DNA of 11,171 bases from Deinococcus indicus (lineage in GTDB: Bacteria; Deinococcota; Deinococci; Deinococcales; Deinococcaceae). How positions within the stretch are numbered: position 1 is the stretch's first letter; every line of letters begins with the position of its first letter. The stretch spans positions 1 to 11,171 of the forward strand of contig NZ_NHMK01000029.1 in assembly GCF_002198095.1 (NCBI RefSeq). Direction: 5' to 3'. The notes beneath the pieces were generated by a model, which worked only from the letters and a program-made list of their open reading frames with translations, did not search any database and had not been told where the DNA came from. The position numbers and the translations under genes were made by a program. This document shows positions 1 through 10,750 of this stretch, piece after piece.

Positions 1-1043
1 GCGAGTCGCGCGCCCATACTGCGCGCTTCCTGCTCCAGTCCGGCGTCCGGGTCGATGCCCGTCCCCACGCGCCCCTGGCTCTGCTGCACGGTGTGCGTCA
101 CCTCATGCGCCAGCAGTTCCAGCCCACTCTGCGTGTTCGGATTGAACTGCCCCGCCTGGAAGAAGATGTCCGTCCCTGTCGTGAACGCCACGGCATTCAC
201 GCCCTTGGTCAGTTTGTCTGCCTCCGCATCGTCGTGAATCCGCACGCGGCTCAGGTCGTGGTTCAGGCCCCCCTCCAGATGCCGCTGGATCGCCTCCGGC
301 AGGGGGTTTCCCGCCCCTCGTCTGGCCTGAATTCGTTGCAGGACCGGCTGGGTCGCCTCGGCGTCCAGTTCCGCCAGTCGCCGTTGCAGCGTCTGGAGGC
401 TCCCGAAGTTCAGCGCCGCCTGTTCCTGCGCCTGTTGGCGTTGCAGCGCCTCGTCTGCTGCGCGTTGCAGCGGCAGGCGTTCGGCTGGGGGCACCATGCC
501 CAGCACCACACGGGACACCGGGGCACTCAGTGCGTGGCGTTGCAGCGTGGCGAGGTGCTCGCCATAGGTGGTGTACCGGGCCTGGGGCTCGCTCCGGTCG
601 CTGCGGAAGCTGTGGGCGAGGGTCTGCGCGACCTGTCGTTGCAGGGTCTGGAATGCCCCGAAGGCGCGGGTGTCCAGACGCTGTCCCTCGACGCCCTCGG
701 CGCGGTGACGCATGACCGTGACCCAGTCGGACGGCGTGACGGGCTTGGCAGGAATGAGTGACTGGGTCTGCGGCTGGACGGGAGCAACGTTGCCCAGGGC
801 AGCTACCTGTCGCTGGATGGTGTCACGTTCGCTGGCGAGGCGTCCCTCTTCCTGGCGCTGTAAGGTTGCGGCGCGCAGCACGGGCGCGGCGGCCTGTTGC
901 TGCGCAGTCTGCGGGCGGGCCGTGAGGCGCTGCAACGCATGCCGCTGCACTTCCAGACTGGAGAGCGGCGGCTCTGTTAATTGAAGCACCGGTTGGACGG
1001 GCAGGGGGACTTTGCGTCTACTCTGCTGGGACCGTTCCGTCAT
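1..1043 (-). CDS. DUF4157 (eCIS-core) domain protein with HExxH motif, C-terminus off window
   Basis: The frame opens at ATG 1043 and stays open to the left edge, giving 347 codons without a stop. Residues about 255-335 match the DUF4157/eCIS-core domain: GGLNHDLSRVRIH, then a stretch with AVAFTTGTDIFF, then LLAHEVTHTVQQ. HEVTH (residues 313-317) is an intact HExxH zinc-binding motif. The following LEQEAR resembles the segment where a further ligand would be expected. Residues about 32-257 are Gln-rich and carry eleven (L/I/V)QR triplets. DUF4157 proteins are known near extracellular contractile injection systems and as stand-alone, often toxin-like, proteins; no sheath or tube gene is visible here, so an eCIS role is not shown. 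The gene lies 49 bases past tsaE. There is no good Shine-Dalgarno site, but a -10-like TACACT sits 7 bases before ATG, so the mRNA may be leaderless. The domain call is firm; function and substrate are unknown. Confidence 0.85.
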   Translation of the reverse strand, partial: MTERSQQSRRKVPLPVQPVLQLTEPPLSSLEVQRHALQRLTARPQTAQQQAAAPVLRAATLQRQEEGRLASERDTIQRQVAALGNVAPVQPQTQSLIPAKPVTPSDWVTVMRHRAEGVEGQRLDTRAFGAFQTLQRQVAQTLAHSFRSDRSEPQARYTTYGEHLATLQRHALSAPVSRVVLGMVPPAERLPLQRAADEALQRQQAQEQAALNFGSLQTLQRRLAELDAEATQPVLQRIQARRGAGNPLPEAIQRHLEGGLNHDLSRVRIHDDAEADKLTKGVNAVAFTTGTDIFFQAGQFNPNTQSGLELLAHEVTHTVQQSQGRVGTGIDPDAGLEQEARSMGARL

Positions 1044-1050
1044 GAATGCC

Positions 1051-1056
1051 AGTGTA
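1051..1056 (-). promoter_or_regulatory. Candidate -10 box of a leaderless promoter for the DUF4157 gene
   Basis: On the minus strand TACACT is followed by the seven bases GGCATTC and then the ATG at 1043. A TANNNT box about seven bases before the start codon is the arrangement described for leaderless genes in Deinococcus. No ribosome binding site or clear -35 box is seen, which fits. The site was found by eye. Confidence 0.4.
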
Positions 1057-1092
1057 CTGCCGTCTGACCTGCCGTTCAGAAGATTTGCGTCT

Positions 1093-1542
1093 TCAGCGCC
1101 GGCGGGTCACGCGCCGCACGTCGGGCGCGCCGTCCAGGTGTTCGAGCAGCAGGATGGGCGCGGCGGGGTAGTCGGCGTACAGGCCCTCGCCCCATTCGAT
1201 GACGCTCAGGCGGCTGCGTTCGATCAGGTCGTCGAGGTCCATCTCGTACAGTTCGTTCACGTCTCGCACGCGGTACGCGTCGACGTGCAGGACCTGCCCG
1301 GCGGGGGTGGGGTAGGCGTTCATGAGGGCGTAGGTGGGACTGGTGACGGTGTCGGTGAAGCCCAGCGCGGCGACCAGCCCCTGCGTGAGGCTGGTCTTTC
1401 CGGCGCCCAGTTCGCCTTCCAGGAACAGGACGCTGCCGGGCGGCAGGGCGGCAGCCAGCCGGGCTCCGAACCGCTGCTGTTCGCTCAGGCCGCGCAGCAG
1501 CAGGACGTCACCCGGTTCGGGAAGCAGGGGTTCGGCGGTCAT
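1093..1542 (-). CDS. tsaE: TsaE, ATPase for tRNA N6-threonylcarbamoyladenosine synthesis
   Basis: This 149-residue protein is TsaE, the P-loop ATPase that works in the cytoplasm with TsaB and TsaD to make t6A at position 37 of ANN-decoding tRNAs. The Walker A loop GELGAGKTS is at residues 43-51. The family signatures SPTY (68-71), HVDAYR (86-91) and IEWGE (115-119) follow in the usual order, and the length is normal. I chose ATG 1542. An in-frame TTG at 1569 would add nine residues (MRPPGILGG) that have no family counterpart. The gene starts 51 bases past the stop of the coiled-coil gene. CATACT sits 7 bases before ATG, so it may be transcribed from its own leaderless promoter as well as by read-through. 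tsaB, tsaC and tsaD are not in the window. The identification is strong; the exact start is less sure. Confidence 0.95.
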   Translation of the reverse strand: MTAEPLLPEPGDVLLLRGLSEQQRFGARLAAALPPGSVLFLEGELGAGKTSLTQGLVAALGFTDTVTSPTYALMNAYPTPAGQVLHVDAYRVRDVNELYEMDLDDLIERSRLSVIEWGEGLYADYPAAPILLLEHLDGAPDVRRVTRRR

Positions 1543-1593
1543 GCCGCCCAGTATGCCGGGCGGCCGCAAGCGGGGAAAGAAGCGGAGTCCGGA

Positions 1594-3731
<2,138 letters not shown>

Positions 3732-3732
<1 letters not shown>

Positions 3733-5387
3733 CAGACGTCCTCATCCCAGTCAATGCTGGTGTGCTGCGTGGTGTTCTGCACGCTGGGTTTGGCGTTGCC
3801 CAGCAGTCCGAACTGTTCGCACAGTCCCCGGAAGCCGAAGGCGGTCAGGCCGATGGCGGCCGCGCCCAGCAGCGCCCAGATCGGCAGGGCGTACGCCCCC
3901 TGGCTGAGGGTCAGGTTCGTGAGGTTGCGCAGCGCGGCCGCGCCGAACAGATCCCCGAACGCGCCCAGCAGCCCGAACAGGCCCTCGAGGAACAGCGGCA
4001 GCATCAGCAGCGCCAGGCCGCCCAGGATGGCGCGCCAGTACACGTTCCGGCCGCCGAACGCGAGGTTCAGCAGGTACAGCGGCACGACCGTCAGGCCCGC
4101 CAGCAGCGCGAACACCAGCACCCGCAGCCAGCCGCTGAACCAGCGGGACACGCCCACCGAACTGCCGTCCAGCGCACTGACGGGCTGGCCCGCCGCGGCG
4201 TTCTCCAGGTTCGCCAGTCCGCCGATCAGGGCCTGCACGTCGCTGGGACGCAGCGCACCGCGTCCCTGCGCGCCCGCGATGGCCGAGCCGAGCGCGTCGA
4301 AGCCGGCCGCGTTGCGCAGCGCCACCGGGGCGCCCGCCAGGGCCGTGCCTGCCTCGGCCAGGGCCGCGCGCGCCGAGGCGTTGTCCGCGTGACCGGTGGC
4401 GGCCAGCGCCCGGCCCAGCGCCGCGTACACGCCGGCTGCGCCCTGCGCGGCAGACGGGGCCGGCGTGACCGGTGTGGTCGCGGGCGGGGTCGTGACGGGC
4501 GTGGTTTCGGTCGGGCTGGTCGCGGCCGGCGGGGTCGTGGCCGGCGGCGTGGTCGGAGTCTGGGTCCCTGGGGTGGGGGTCTGCGTGCCCGGCGCGCGAC
4601 CGGTCGCGGCAGGCGGGCTGGCGAGCGCCGCCGCGAAGGCCGCCGTGCCCTGCCGCAGCGTCGTCAGTGAGGTCGTCAGGGCCGCCGTGTCGCCCGCCGT
4701 GAGCTGCCGCAGCGCGTCCCCGAACTGCGAGACAGTCAACGTGCCCGCCCCGGCCGAATCCTGCACCACCGTGAACCAGCCAGTCGCCCGCGCCAGGTTC
4801 ACGTACGACGCGGTGTTCTGCGCGGGCCGCGCCGCCTGCAGGCTGGCGCTGACCTTCTGCACCGCCGCCCGCTCCAGCCGCCACGCGGTGCGTTCCAGCC
4901 GTCCGGCCCGCGCGTCGCTGCTCAGGGCGGCCGCCGCGTCGCCGGTCAGGCCGAACTCGCGCGCCAGGACCCGCACCTGCGCCGCACCGTTCTGCGGCGC
5001 GGACGCCAGCAGCGCCAGCGTCTGGTCGTACAGCGCCTTGCGCATCAGCCCGCGCGCCAGCAGCACCTGCGCCTCCAGCTCCGCCGGGGTGCGGCCCAGC
5101 GCCGCGCGGGAACTGCCCAGCGCGTCCTTCAGGCCGGTCACGATCTGCCGGTTGCGCAGCGTGGGCGACAGCGTGTCCAGCGCCGACTGCGCCGCGTCCA
5201 GGCGGGTCAGGGCCGCCTGCGCCGACGAGGCCCGCGCCGTCACCGCGCCGTCCAGGTTCTGCGCCAGCGAGTTGTACGCCGCGAGGTCCTGCGCGCCCGC
5301 GCCGCCCAGCCCCAGCGCCGCGAGGGCCAGCAGCGTCATGGGCGCGCGCACGCGGCCCGTCCGGTCATCCTGAATGGACAGGCTCAC
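3732..5387 (-). CDS. Secreted/membrane-anchored protein with Pro-Thr linker and three C-terminal TM helices
   Basis: The product is 551 residues from GTG 5387. I chose that start because GTGA overlaps the upstream stop by four bases and because it gives a basic n-region (RTGRVR) before the hydrophobic run APMTLLALAALGLGG and a plausible cleavage site at AGA/QD (about residue 32). ATG 5339 is an alternative start. Residues about 34-257 are Ala-rich and helical, possibly repeat-like. Residues about 258-314 are a Pro/Thr linker with repeated GTQTPT and TPPATTP units. A second Ala-rich segment (about 315-410) follows. Three membrane helices lie at about 421-444, 453-477 and 501-519. The short loop RNVYWR after the first helix fits the positive-inside rule and puts the N-terminal part outside and the acidic tail (ending DWDEDV) inside. 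I do not recognise the family. Its position between two proteins sharing a domain suggests that it is their envelope partner. Confidence 0.87.
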
Positions 5388-6103
5388 GCCGCCACCCGCA
5401 ATTGCTGAAGTTCCACAAGAAGTCTCCCCACGTTCGCTTGAGAATTGGCGACCACCGCCACGCAGTACCCGCCCAGCGGACACATGCACACCGTCTGCCC
5501 GCCCAGATCCGCCGACAGCAGCCGCAGCGACCGCCGCTGGAACAGCATCGCGCTCGCCGCCACCACGCTGCCCAGCCCGGCCGGGTCCTTCACGGACCGC
5601 GACCGCAGCACCTCACCGCTCGCGCGGCACACCATCACGCCCTGCACGCCACTCAGGCGGCCCAGCAGCTGAATCAGGGCGTCCTGATCCAGCGTCGTGG
5701 ACAGGTCATACGACCGGCCCTCCAGCGACCCGCCGTACTCCGGGTCCTCGAATTCAAAATCGTCCGCGCTGAGCAGCAGATCATTCCAGATGGTCGTGCC
5801 GCCCGCCTCGTCCCAGCTGGCGTGCGGCACGTGCGCCGTGAACAGCGTCGGCGCTTTCGGATACTTCGCTTCCAGTTGCCCGGCCAGGCTCAGCAGCTCC
5901 TTGCGCGCCCGCGTGGCCGGCATCACGGTCTCCAGGCGCGACAGCAGCGGACCGGAGATCACCTGTTGCATCTCCTGGGCCGTGACGGTCTCGGCCACGA
6001 GATTCTGCTCGCGCAGCACCGCCCGCAGCATGGTCTCGGCAGCCCGTTCGGAAACGACGCCCGACAGGGCGCGGACGGTCATGGTGTACACAGCGTTCGT
6101 CAT
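5384..6103 (-). CDS. Roadblock/LC7-domain protein with extra N-terminal helical domain
   Basis: The product is 239 residues. Residues about 135-236 look like a Roadblock/LC7 fold, the family of MglB-type regulators and scaffolds of small GTPases: DQDALIQLLGRLSGVQGVMV, then a strand with GEVLRSRSV, a helix, and LGGQTVCMCPLGGYCVAVV. Residues 8-78 form a separate helical domain also found at the start of the coiled-coil protein in this operon. An acidic linker (DDFEFEDPEYGG) joins the two. The start is ATG 6103: TTGAGG lies six bases upstream, while a TTG at 6115 overlaps that ribosome binding site. There is no signal peptide, so it is cytoplasmic. Its stop overlaps the GTG of the next gene. No small GTPase (MglA type) is visible in the window, so either its partner is elsewhere or it acts without one. 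The Roadblock call rests on sequence pattern and is fairly strong; the role is unknown. Confidence 0.85.
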   Translation of the reverse strand: MTNAVYTMTVRALSGVVSERAAETMLRAVLREQNLVAETVTAQEMQQVISGPLLSRLETVMPATRARKELLSLAGQLEAKYPKAPTLFTAHVPHASWDEAGGTTIWNDLLLSADDFEFEDPEYGGSLEGRSYDLSTTLDQDALIQLLGRLSGVQGVMVCRASGEVLRSRSVKDPAGLGSVVAASAMLFQRRSLRLLSADLGGQTVCMCPLGGYCVAVVANSQANVGRLLVELQQLRVAA

Positions 6104-6118
6104 GAAGAACCTCAAGGG

Positions 6119-6124
6119 AGTATA
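6119..6124 (-). promoter_or_regulatory. Candidate -10 box for the Roadblock operon
   Basis: TATACT on the minus strand lies 15 bases before the Roadblock ATG and within the 10-mer CTATACTCCC, which is repeated on the other strand at the tRNA promoter. No convincing -35 box is seen 16-18 bases upstream. If this box is used, the leader would be very short and transcription would start at or inside TTGAGG. The AT-rich stretch at about 6140-6150 is an alternative promoter region. Confidence 0.35.
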
Positions 6125-6177
6125 GGTAGGGCCCGCTTACATTTTTATCTCACGTTTCTGTGCCCTGCGCGCGGGCA

Positions 6178-6206
6178 TTCCGGCCTCCAGGGGACCCTGC
6201 TATACT
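6178..6206 (+). promoter_or_regulatory. Promoter of the tRNA-Arg gene
   Basis: There is an extended -10, TGC followed by TATACT (6198-6206). A weak -35-like TTCCGG (6178-6183) lies 17 bases before TATACT. The -10 is 36 bases before the first base of the mature tRNA, leaving a short 5' leader for RNase P to remove. The extended -10 is a good match; the -35 is poor. Confidence 0.55.
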
Positions 6207-6242
6207 CCCGTCTGCGCGCCCGCAGCGCCGCCACACCTGCCC

Positions 6243-6313
<71 letters not shown>

Positions 6314-6319
<6 letters not shown>

Positions 6320-6370
6320 CAGAAGAGCCGGACCCGCTCAGCAATGAGGGGTCCGGCTCTTCTGTGGTGC
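6314..6370. terminator. Long hairpin, probable bidirectional terminator between tRNA-Arg and tkt
   Basis: Bases 6314-6335 are an exact reverse complement of 6349-6370 (22 pairs). Inside, CTCA and TGAG pair across a GCAA tetraloop, after a single bulged G at 6336. The structure lies between two convergent genes: it begins in the tRNA 3' end and stops five bases before the transketolase stop codon. No long T run follows on either side (only TCTTCT within the arm), so termination may depend on stem strength or on Rho. The inclusion of the tRNA GCACCA end in the stem is unusual. Confidence 0.8.
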
Positions 6371-6375
6371 GGGGC

Positions 6376-8358
<1,983 letters not shown>

Positions 8359-8381
8359 GTTGCGTATCCTACCCCGAGAAG

Positions 8382-8410
8382 AGTATGTGTACCGTGTACA
8401 CTTATAGAAA
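8382..8410 (-). promoter_or_regulatory. Candidate tkt promoter with an internal dyad
   Basis: On the minus strand a -10-like CATACT (8387-8382) lies 17 bases after a weak -35-like TTTCTA (8410-8405). The spacer contains the inverted repeat TGTAC-CGT-GTACA (8388-8400). TATAAG (8406-8401) is an alternative -10. A dyad in the spacer would suit a repressor or a spacer-distorting activator. Neither the promoter nor the regulator is established. Confidence 0.35.
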
Positions 8411-8778
8411 GACCTTCACAGTCCCATAGATAGGCCCAGCAGGCGCGGCTGCCGGAGCGTCGCGCGGCGGGGCGCAGAAGGGCCGCCCGTCGTGGTGGCG
8501 GGCGGCCGGACTGGACTGTGTGAGGGGGGCAGGGCTGGCCGCGCGGGGTCCGTGGACCTGATCCGGGGCCGTCATCCGTCCTGGGGAGCAGGCGCGCTGA
8601 TGTCGCCTCCATTCCGGTACAGACAGAATACGCCGGAGACAGAATAGGCGCAAGCCCTTCCGTGAATATCCACTGAGTCAACATGCGGCAGCCCTTGAGG
8701 CCACCTTTATTCACGGTAGGCCAGATGGCGTACCCGACCGATTCGCGCCGCGCCCACACGCCAGCGCACAGTGAACAC
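8411..8778. other. Intergenic region between divergent tkt and GNAT genes, no convincing gene
   Basis: These 368 bases hold a GC-rich hairpin (8481-8507), a 12-base palindrome GGTCCGTGGACC (8547-8558) and two copies of AGACAGAATA (8621-8630, 8637-8646). Short open frames exist on both strands, including one of 83 codons on the minus strand at 8402-8653, but they lack a ribosome binding site and a protein-like composition. A small RNA cannot be excluded. Upstream in-frame starts for the first GNAT gene (8683, 8725) also fall here. Confidence 0.5.
8481..8507. repeat. GC-rich hairpin in the tkt-GNAT intergenic region
   Basis: GGCCGCCCG (8481-8489) and CGGGCGGCC (8499-8507) are exact inverted repeats around a nine-base loop. 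No T run flanks it. It lies between divergent genes, where a terminator would have nothing obvious to end, unless a small transcript is made here. Confidence 0.6.
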
Positions 8779-9669
8779 ATGCACATCCGTTCCCCCGAAC
8801 CGGTAGACGCGTACGCGGCCACCCTGCTGCTGAACAGCACCCAGGAACCTCACTTCCACACCACAGCCGCCCAGCTACGCACCAGCTGGGACCGCCACCC
8901 CACCCGCACGCTCGTTGTGGGCGAGCCCGGCCAGCCGCGCGGCCTGCTCACCCGGTGGGCACCGGACTTCCACCCGACCCACCTGTGGATCGGCCTCCAC
9001 CTGCACCCCGACCACCGCGCCGACGACACCGCCCCCACGCTGCTGCACGCCGCCCGCGACGCCGCCCGCGCCCAGGGACTCACCCACCTGTGGCTGAGTG
9101 TCCGCGAGGACTACCTCAGTACCGCCCCCGATCTGACCACCCTGGGCCTGCGCGAGGTTCACCGCACCTTCGGCGGCGGACTGCACCTGCGGGACTGGAC
9201 TGACCCCACCCCCGACCTCCGCCGGGCACTGGAGAACCGGGGCTACCACTTCACGCCCGCCCAGCCACACGCGGACGATCCGCGCCTGCATGACCTGTAC
9301 ACCCGCACCCGCGACCACAAGGTGACGGCCGCGCCGACCATTCCCGCCGCCTCCCCCACCCTGGCCGACGAGGACACCCTCTGGGACGCCGCGCATCTCG
9401 CGTGGCAGGGCGAGGAGCTGATCGGCATCTCCCTGCCGGAGACATCGCGCCTGAACGCCCGGAACGCCGTCCTGACCGTCGCCCCCGACCACCGCCGCCG
9501 GGGCGTGGGCCGCGCTTTGCTGGCCCTGACGGCCCGCGCCCTCCAGAACCAGGGGATCACGTTCCTGAACACCGCTGGCAGTGCCACGGACAGGGCGTAC
9601 CTGCGCGCCCTGCGGCAGGTCGGCGCGAACATCGAACCCGACTGGATCGCCTGGGAGGGTCCATGCTGA
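8779..9669 (+). CDS. Double-GNAT acetyltransferase-like protein (first of a pair)
   Basis: The product is 296 residues from ATG 8779. It appears to contain two GNAT folds. The N-terminal one (about 1-140) has LHLHPDHRADDTAPTLLHAA at 73-92, which follows the acetyl-CoA loop pattern but lacks the usual glycines and may be inactive. The C-terminal one (about 150-296) has an intact pyrophosphate loop, VAPDHRRRGVGRALL (234-248), and a GNAT-like end (YLRALRQVGANIEPDWIAWE). The acceptor substrate cannot be told. ATG 8779 opens directly on a typical GNAT N-terminus (MHIRSPEP), but no clear ribosome binding site precedes it. In-frame ATGs at 8725 (with GTAGG nearby) and 8683 would add 18 or 32 residues of unlikely sequence. 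The second GNAT gene overlaps its 3' end, so the two are probably translated together. Confidence 0.88.
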   Translation: MHIRSPEPVDAYAATLLLNSTQEPHFHTTAAQLRTSWDRHPTRTLVVGEPGQPRGLLTRWAPDFHPTHLWIGLHLHPDHRADDTAPTLLHAARDAARAQGLTHLWLSVREDYLSTAPDLTTLGLREVHRTFGGGLHLRDWTDPTPDLRRALENRGYHFTPAQPHADDPRLHDLYTRTRDHKVTAAPTIPAASPTLADEDTLWDAAHLAWQGEELIGISLPETSRLNARNAVLTVAPDHRRRGVGRALLALTARALQNQGITFLNTAGSATDRAYLRALRQVGANIEPDWIAWEGPC

Positions 9670-10571
9670 TAACCATGCCCACCCTCCGCCCGTTCCGCGC
9701 CGCCGACGCCTCAGCGGTCGCCCGCCTCGTCACGGAGGGTGTGCGCGGCCACTGGACCTACGCACCAGAACACTTCCGCGAGGGGCAGCCCGACACCCGC
9801 CCCACCCGCCTCGTCGCCGAGCAGGACGGCGTGGTGATCGCCACCGCGCGCCTCGCGCCGTTCGGAGAGGGTGTGCCGGACGCCCTGCGGCTGGACGTGG
9901 CCGGAGACGCCGCCCACTTCACGCCGCTGCTGCTGGCGCATCTGGCTGCAATTCCCGCCGGGTTCCGGCGCGTGCTGGGCGTCACCCGCGAGGACTTCAC
10001 GGAGCAGATGACCTTCTTCGCGGCGGCCGGCTTCCGCAACGCATGGCAGTCCTGGGGCGCGCACCTGGACCTGCGGACCTTCGACCCCGCCCTCTTCGAG
10101 GCGCTTCAGGAGCGGCTGTTCCTGGCCGGCTACGAGCCCGAACGCCTCAGCCCGGACGCCCCCGACGCCGACTGGGACGCCCTGTACGACCTGCACCGGG
10201 CGGGCGTGCGCGACCAGCCGCGCAACCCGACCACCACGCCCGACCCCCTGACCTGTGACGGCCTGCGGGACGTGATCCGCCGCGAGGAGGCCGCCTTCGT
10301 CACGCGCTGGCGCGGCCAGATCGTCGCCCTGACCCGCCTGACTCCACGAGGCCCGGAGGTAGAGAGCGAGGGCACCGTCACCCACCCGGACCACCGCGCG
10401 CGGGGCGTGATGACCGCCCTGAAAGCCCACGCCCTGACCTGGGCGAAAGGAGAGGGATTCGCGCATGCCGGGACGGGCGGCACCGTCCTGAACCTGCCCA
10501 TGCTGCGCGTGAACACCCGCCTGGGCTACCGCACGGAACGCATGTGGATCACCTGGGAGAAAGACCTCTGA
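9663..10571 (+). CDS. Double-GNAT acetyltransferase-like protein (second of a pair)
   Basis: The product is 302 residues. The N-terminal half opens MPTLRPFRAADASAVARLV, a typical GNAT start, and has a region about residues 45-125 that resembles a GNAT core without a clear acetyl-CoA loop. The C-terminal half has the loop VTHPDHRARGVMTALKAHAL (239-258) and the motif NLPMLRVNTRLGY (277-289), both typical of GNAT enzymes. The substrate is unknown. ATG 9663 overlaps the previous gene by seven bases and has GGAGG four bases upstream. ATG 9675 is a possible start but is 16 bases from GGAGG. Both genes share the two-GNAT layout and a similar C-terminus (WIAWEGPC and WITWEKDL), so they look like a diverged tandem duplication. 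The stop codon is immediately followed by the palindromic repeat. Confidence 0.9.
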   Translation: MLITMPTLRPFRAADASAVARLVTEGVRGHWTYAPEHFREGQPDTRPTRLVAEQDGVVIATARLAPFGEGVPDALRLDVAGDAAHFTPLLLAHLAAIPAGFRRVLGVTREDFTEQMTFFAAAGFRNAWQSWGAHLDLRTFDPALFEALQERLFLAGYEPERLSPDAPDADWDALYDLHRAGVRDQPRNPTTTPDPLTCDGLRDVIRREEAAFVTRWRGQIVALTRLTPRGPEVESEGTVTHPDHRARGVMTALKAHALTWAKGEGFAHAGTGGTVLNLPMLRVNTRLGYRTERMWITWEKDL

Positions 10572-10706
10572 TACGGACTCCGATTGAATGGCTTATAAAG
10601 CCGTTCAATCCGAGCGAAGCGAGTGGGAGAGGGAAGGGTTCCGGACGTGGAGCCGGCAATCCGGTGAAGTTCCGGATTGTTGGCGAAACAAACGGAATCC
10701 ATATGA
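10569..10706. repeat. Palindromic intergenic repeat, MITE-like, Deinococcus type
   Basis: The ends are imperfect inverted repeats: TGATACGGACTCCG at the left and, read from the other strand, TCATATGGATTCCG at the right; similarity goes on for about 20 bases. Inside are a 13-pair hairpin (10582-10594 with 10598-10610, loop ATA, one G-T pair), an 8-pair hairpin CAATCCGG/CCGGATTG (10657-10679), and GAGCGAAGCGAG. There is no coding frame of note. The layout resembles the small non-coding repeats known in Deinococcus genomes; membership in a particular family is from memory and not checked. The left end includes the TGA stop of the GNAT gene. Confidence 0.7.
10582..10610 (+). terminator. Hairpin after the GNAT genes, possible terminator
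   Basis: A 13-pair stem with a three-base loop begins 11 bases after the GNAT stop codon. It has no T run after it, so it may act as a weak or Rho-assisted terminator, or simply be part of the repeat element. Confidence 0.35.
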
Positions 10707-10750
10707 GCACACAGCCGCGCTGCATACCCCTCCCGGCCGCCCCCGCAACA

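Noticed and set aside
93..761. Plus-strand open frame of 222 codons at the left edge
   Set aside because: It is antisense to the DUF4157 gene, whose HExxH domain is unmistakable on the minus strand.
1..1043. A complete extracellular contractile injection system locus
   Set aside because: Only a DUF4157 protein is present; no sheath, tube, baseplate or AAA+ gene is in the window. DUF4157 proteins also occur alone.
5384..6103. Calling the Roadblock gene mglB
   Set aside because: It is longer than MglB, has an extra N-terminal domain and has no mglA beside it.
8402..8653. Minus-strand frame of 83 codons upstream of tkt
   Set aside because: There is no ribosome binding site, the Pro/Ala/Arg-rich composition looks random, and it spans a hairpin and direct repeats.
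8779..10571. Naming either GNAT gene mycothiol synthase (mshD)
   Set aside because: The two-GNAT layout is shared, but that alone does not set the substrate, and no other mycothiol gene is seen.
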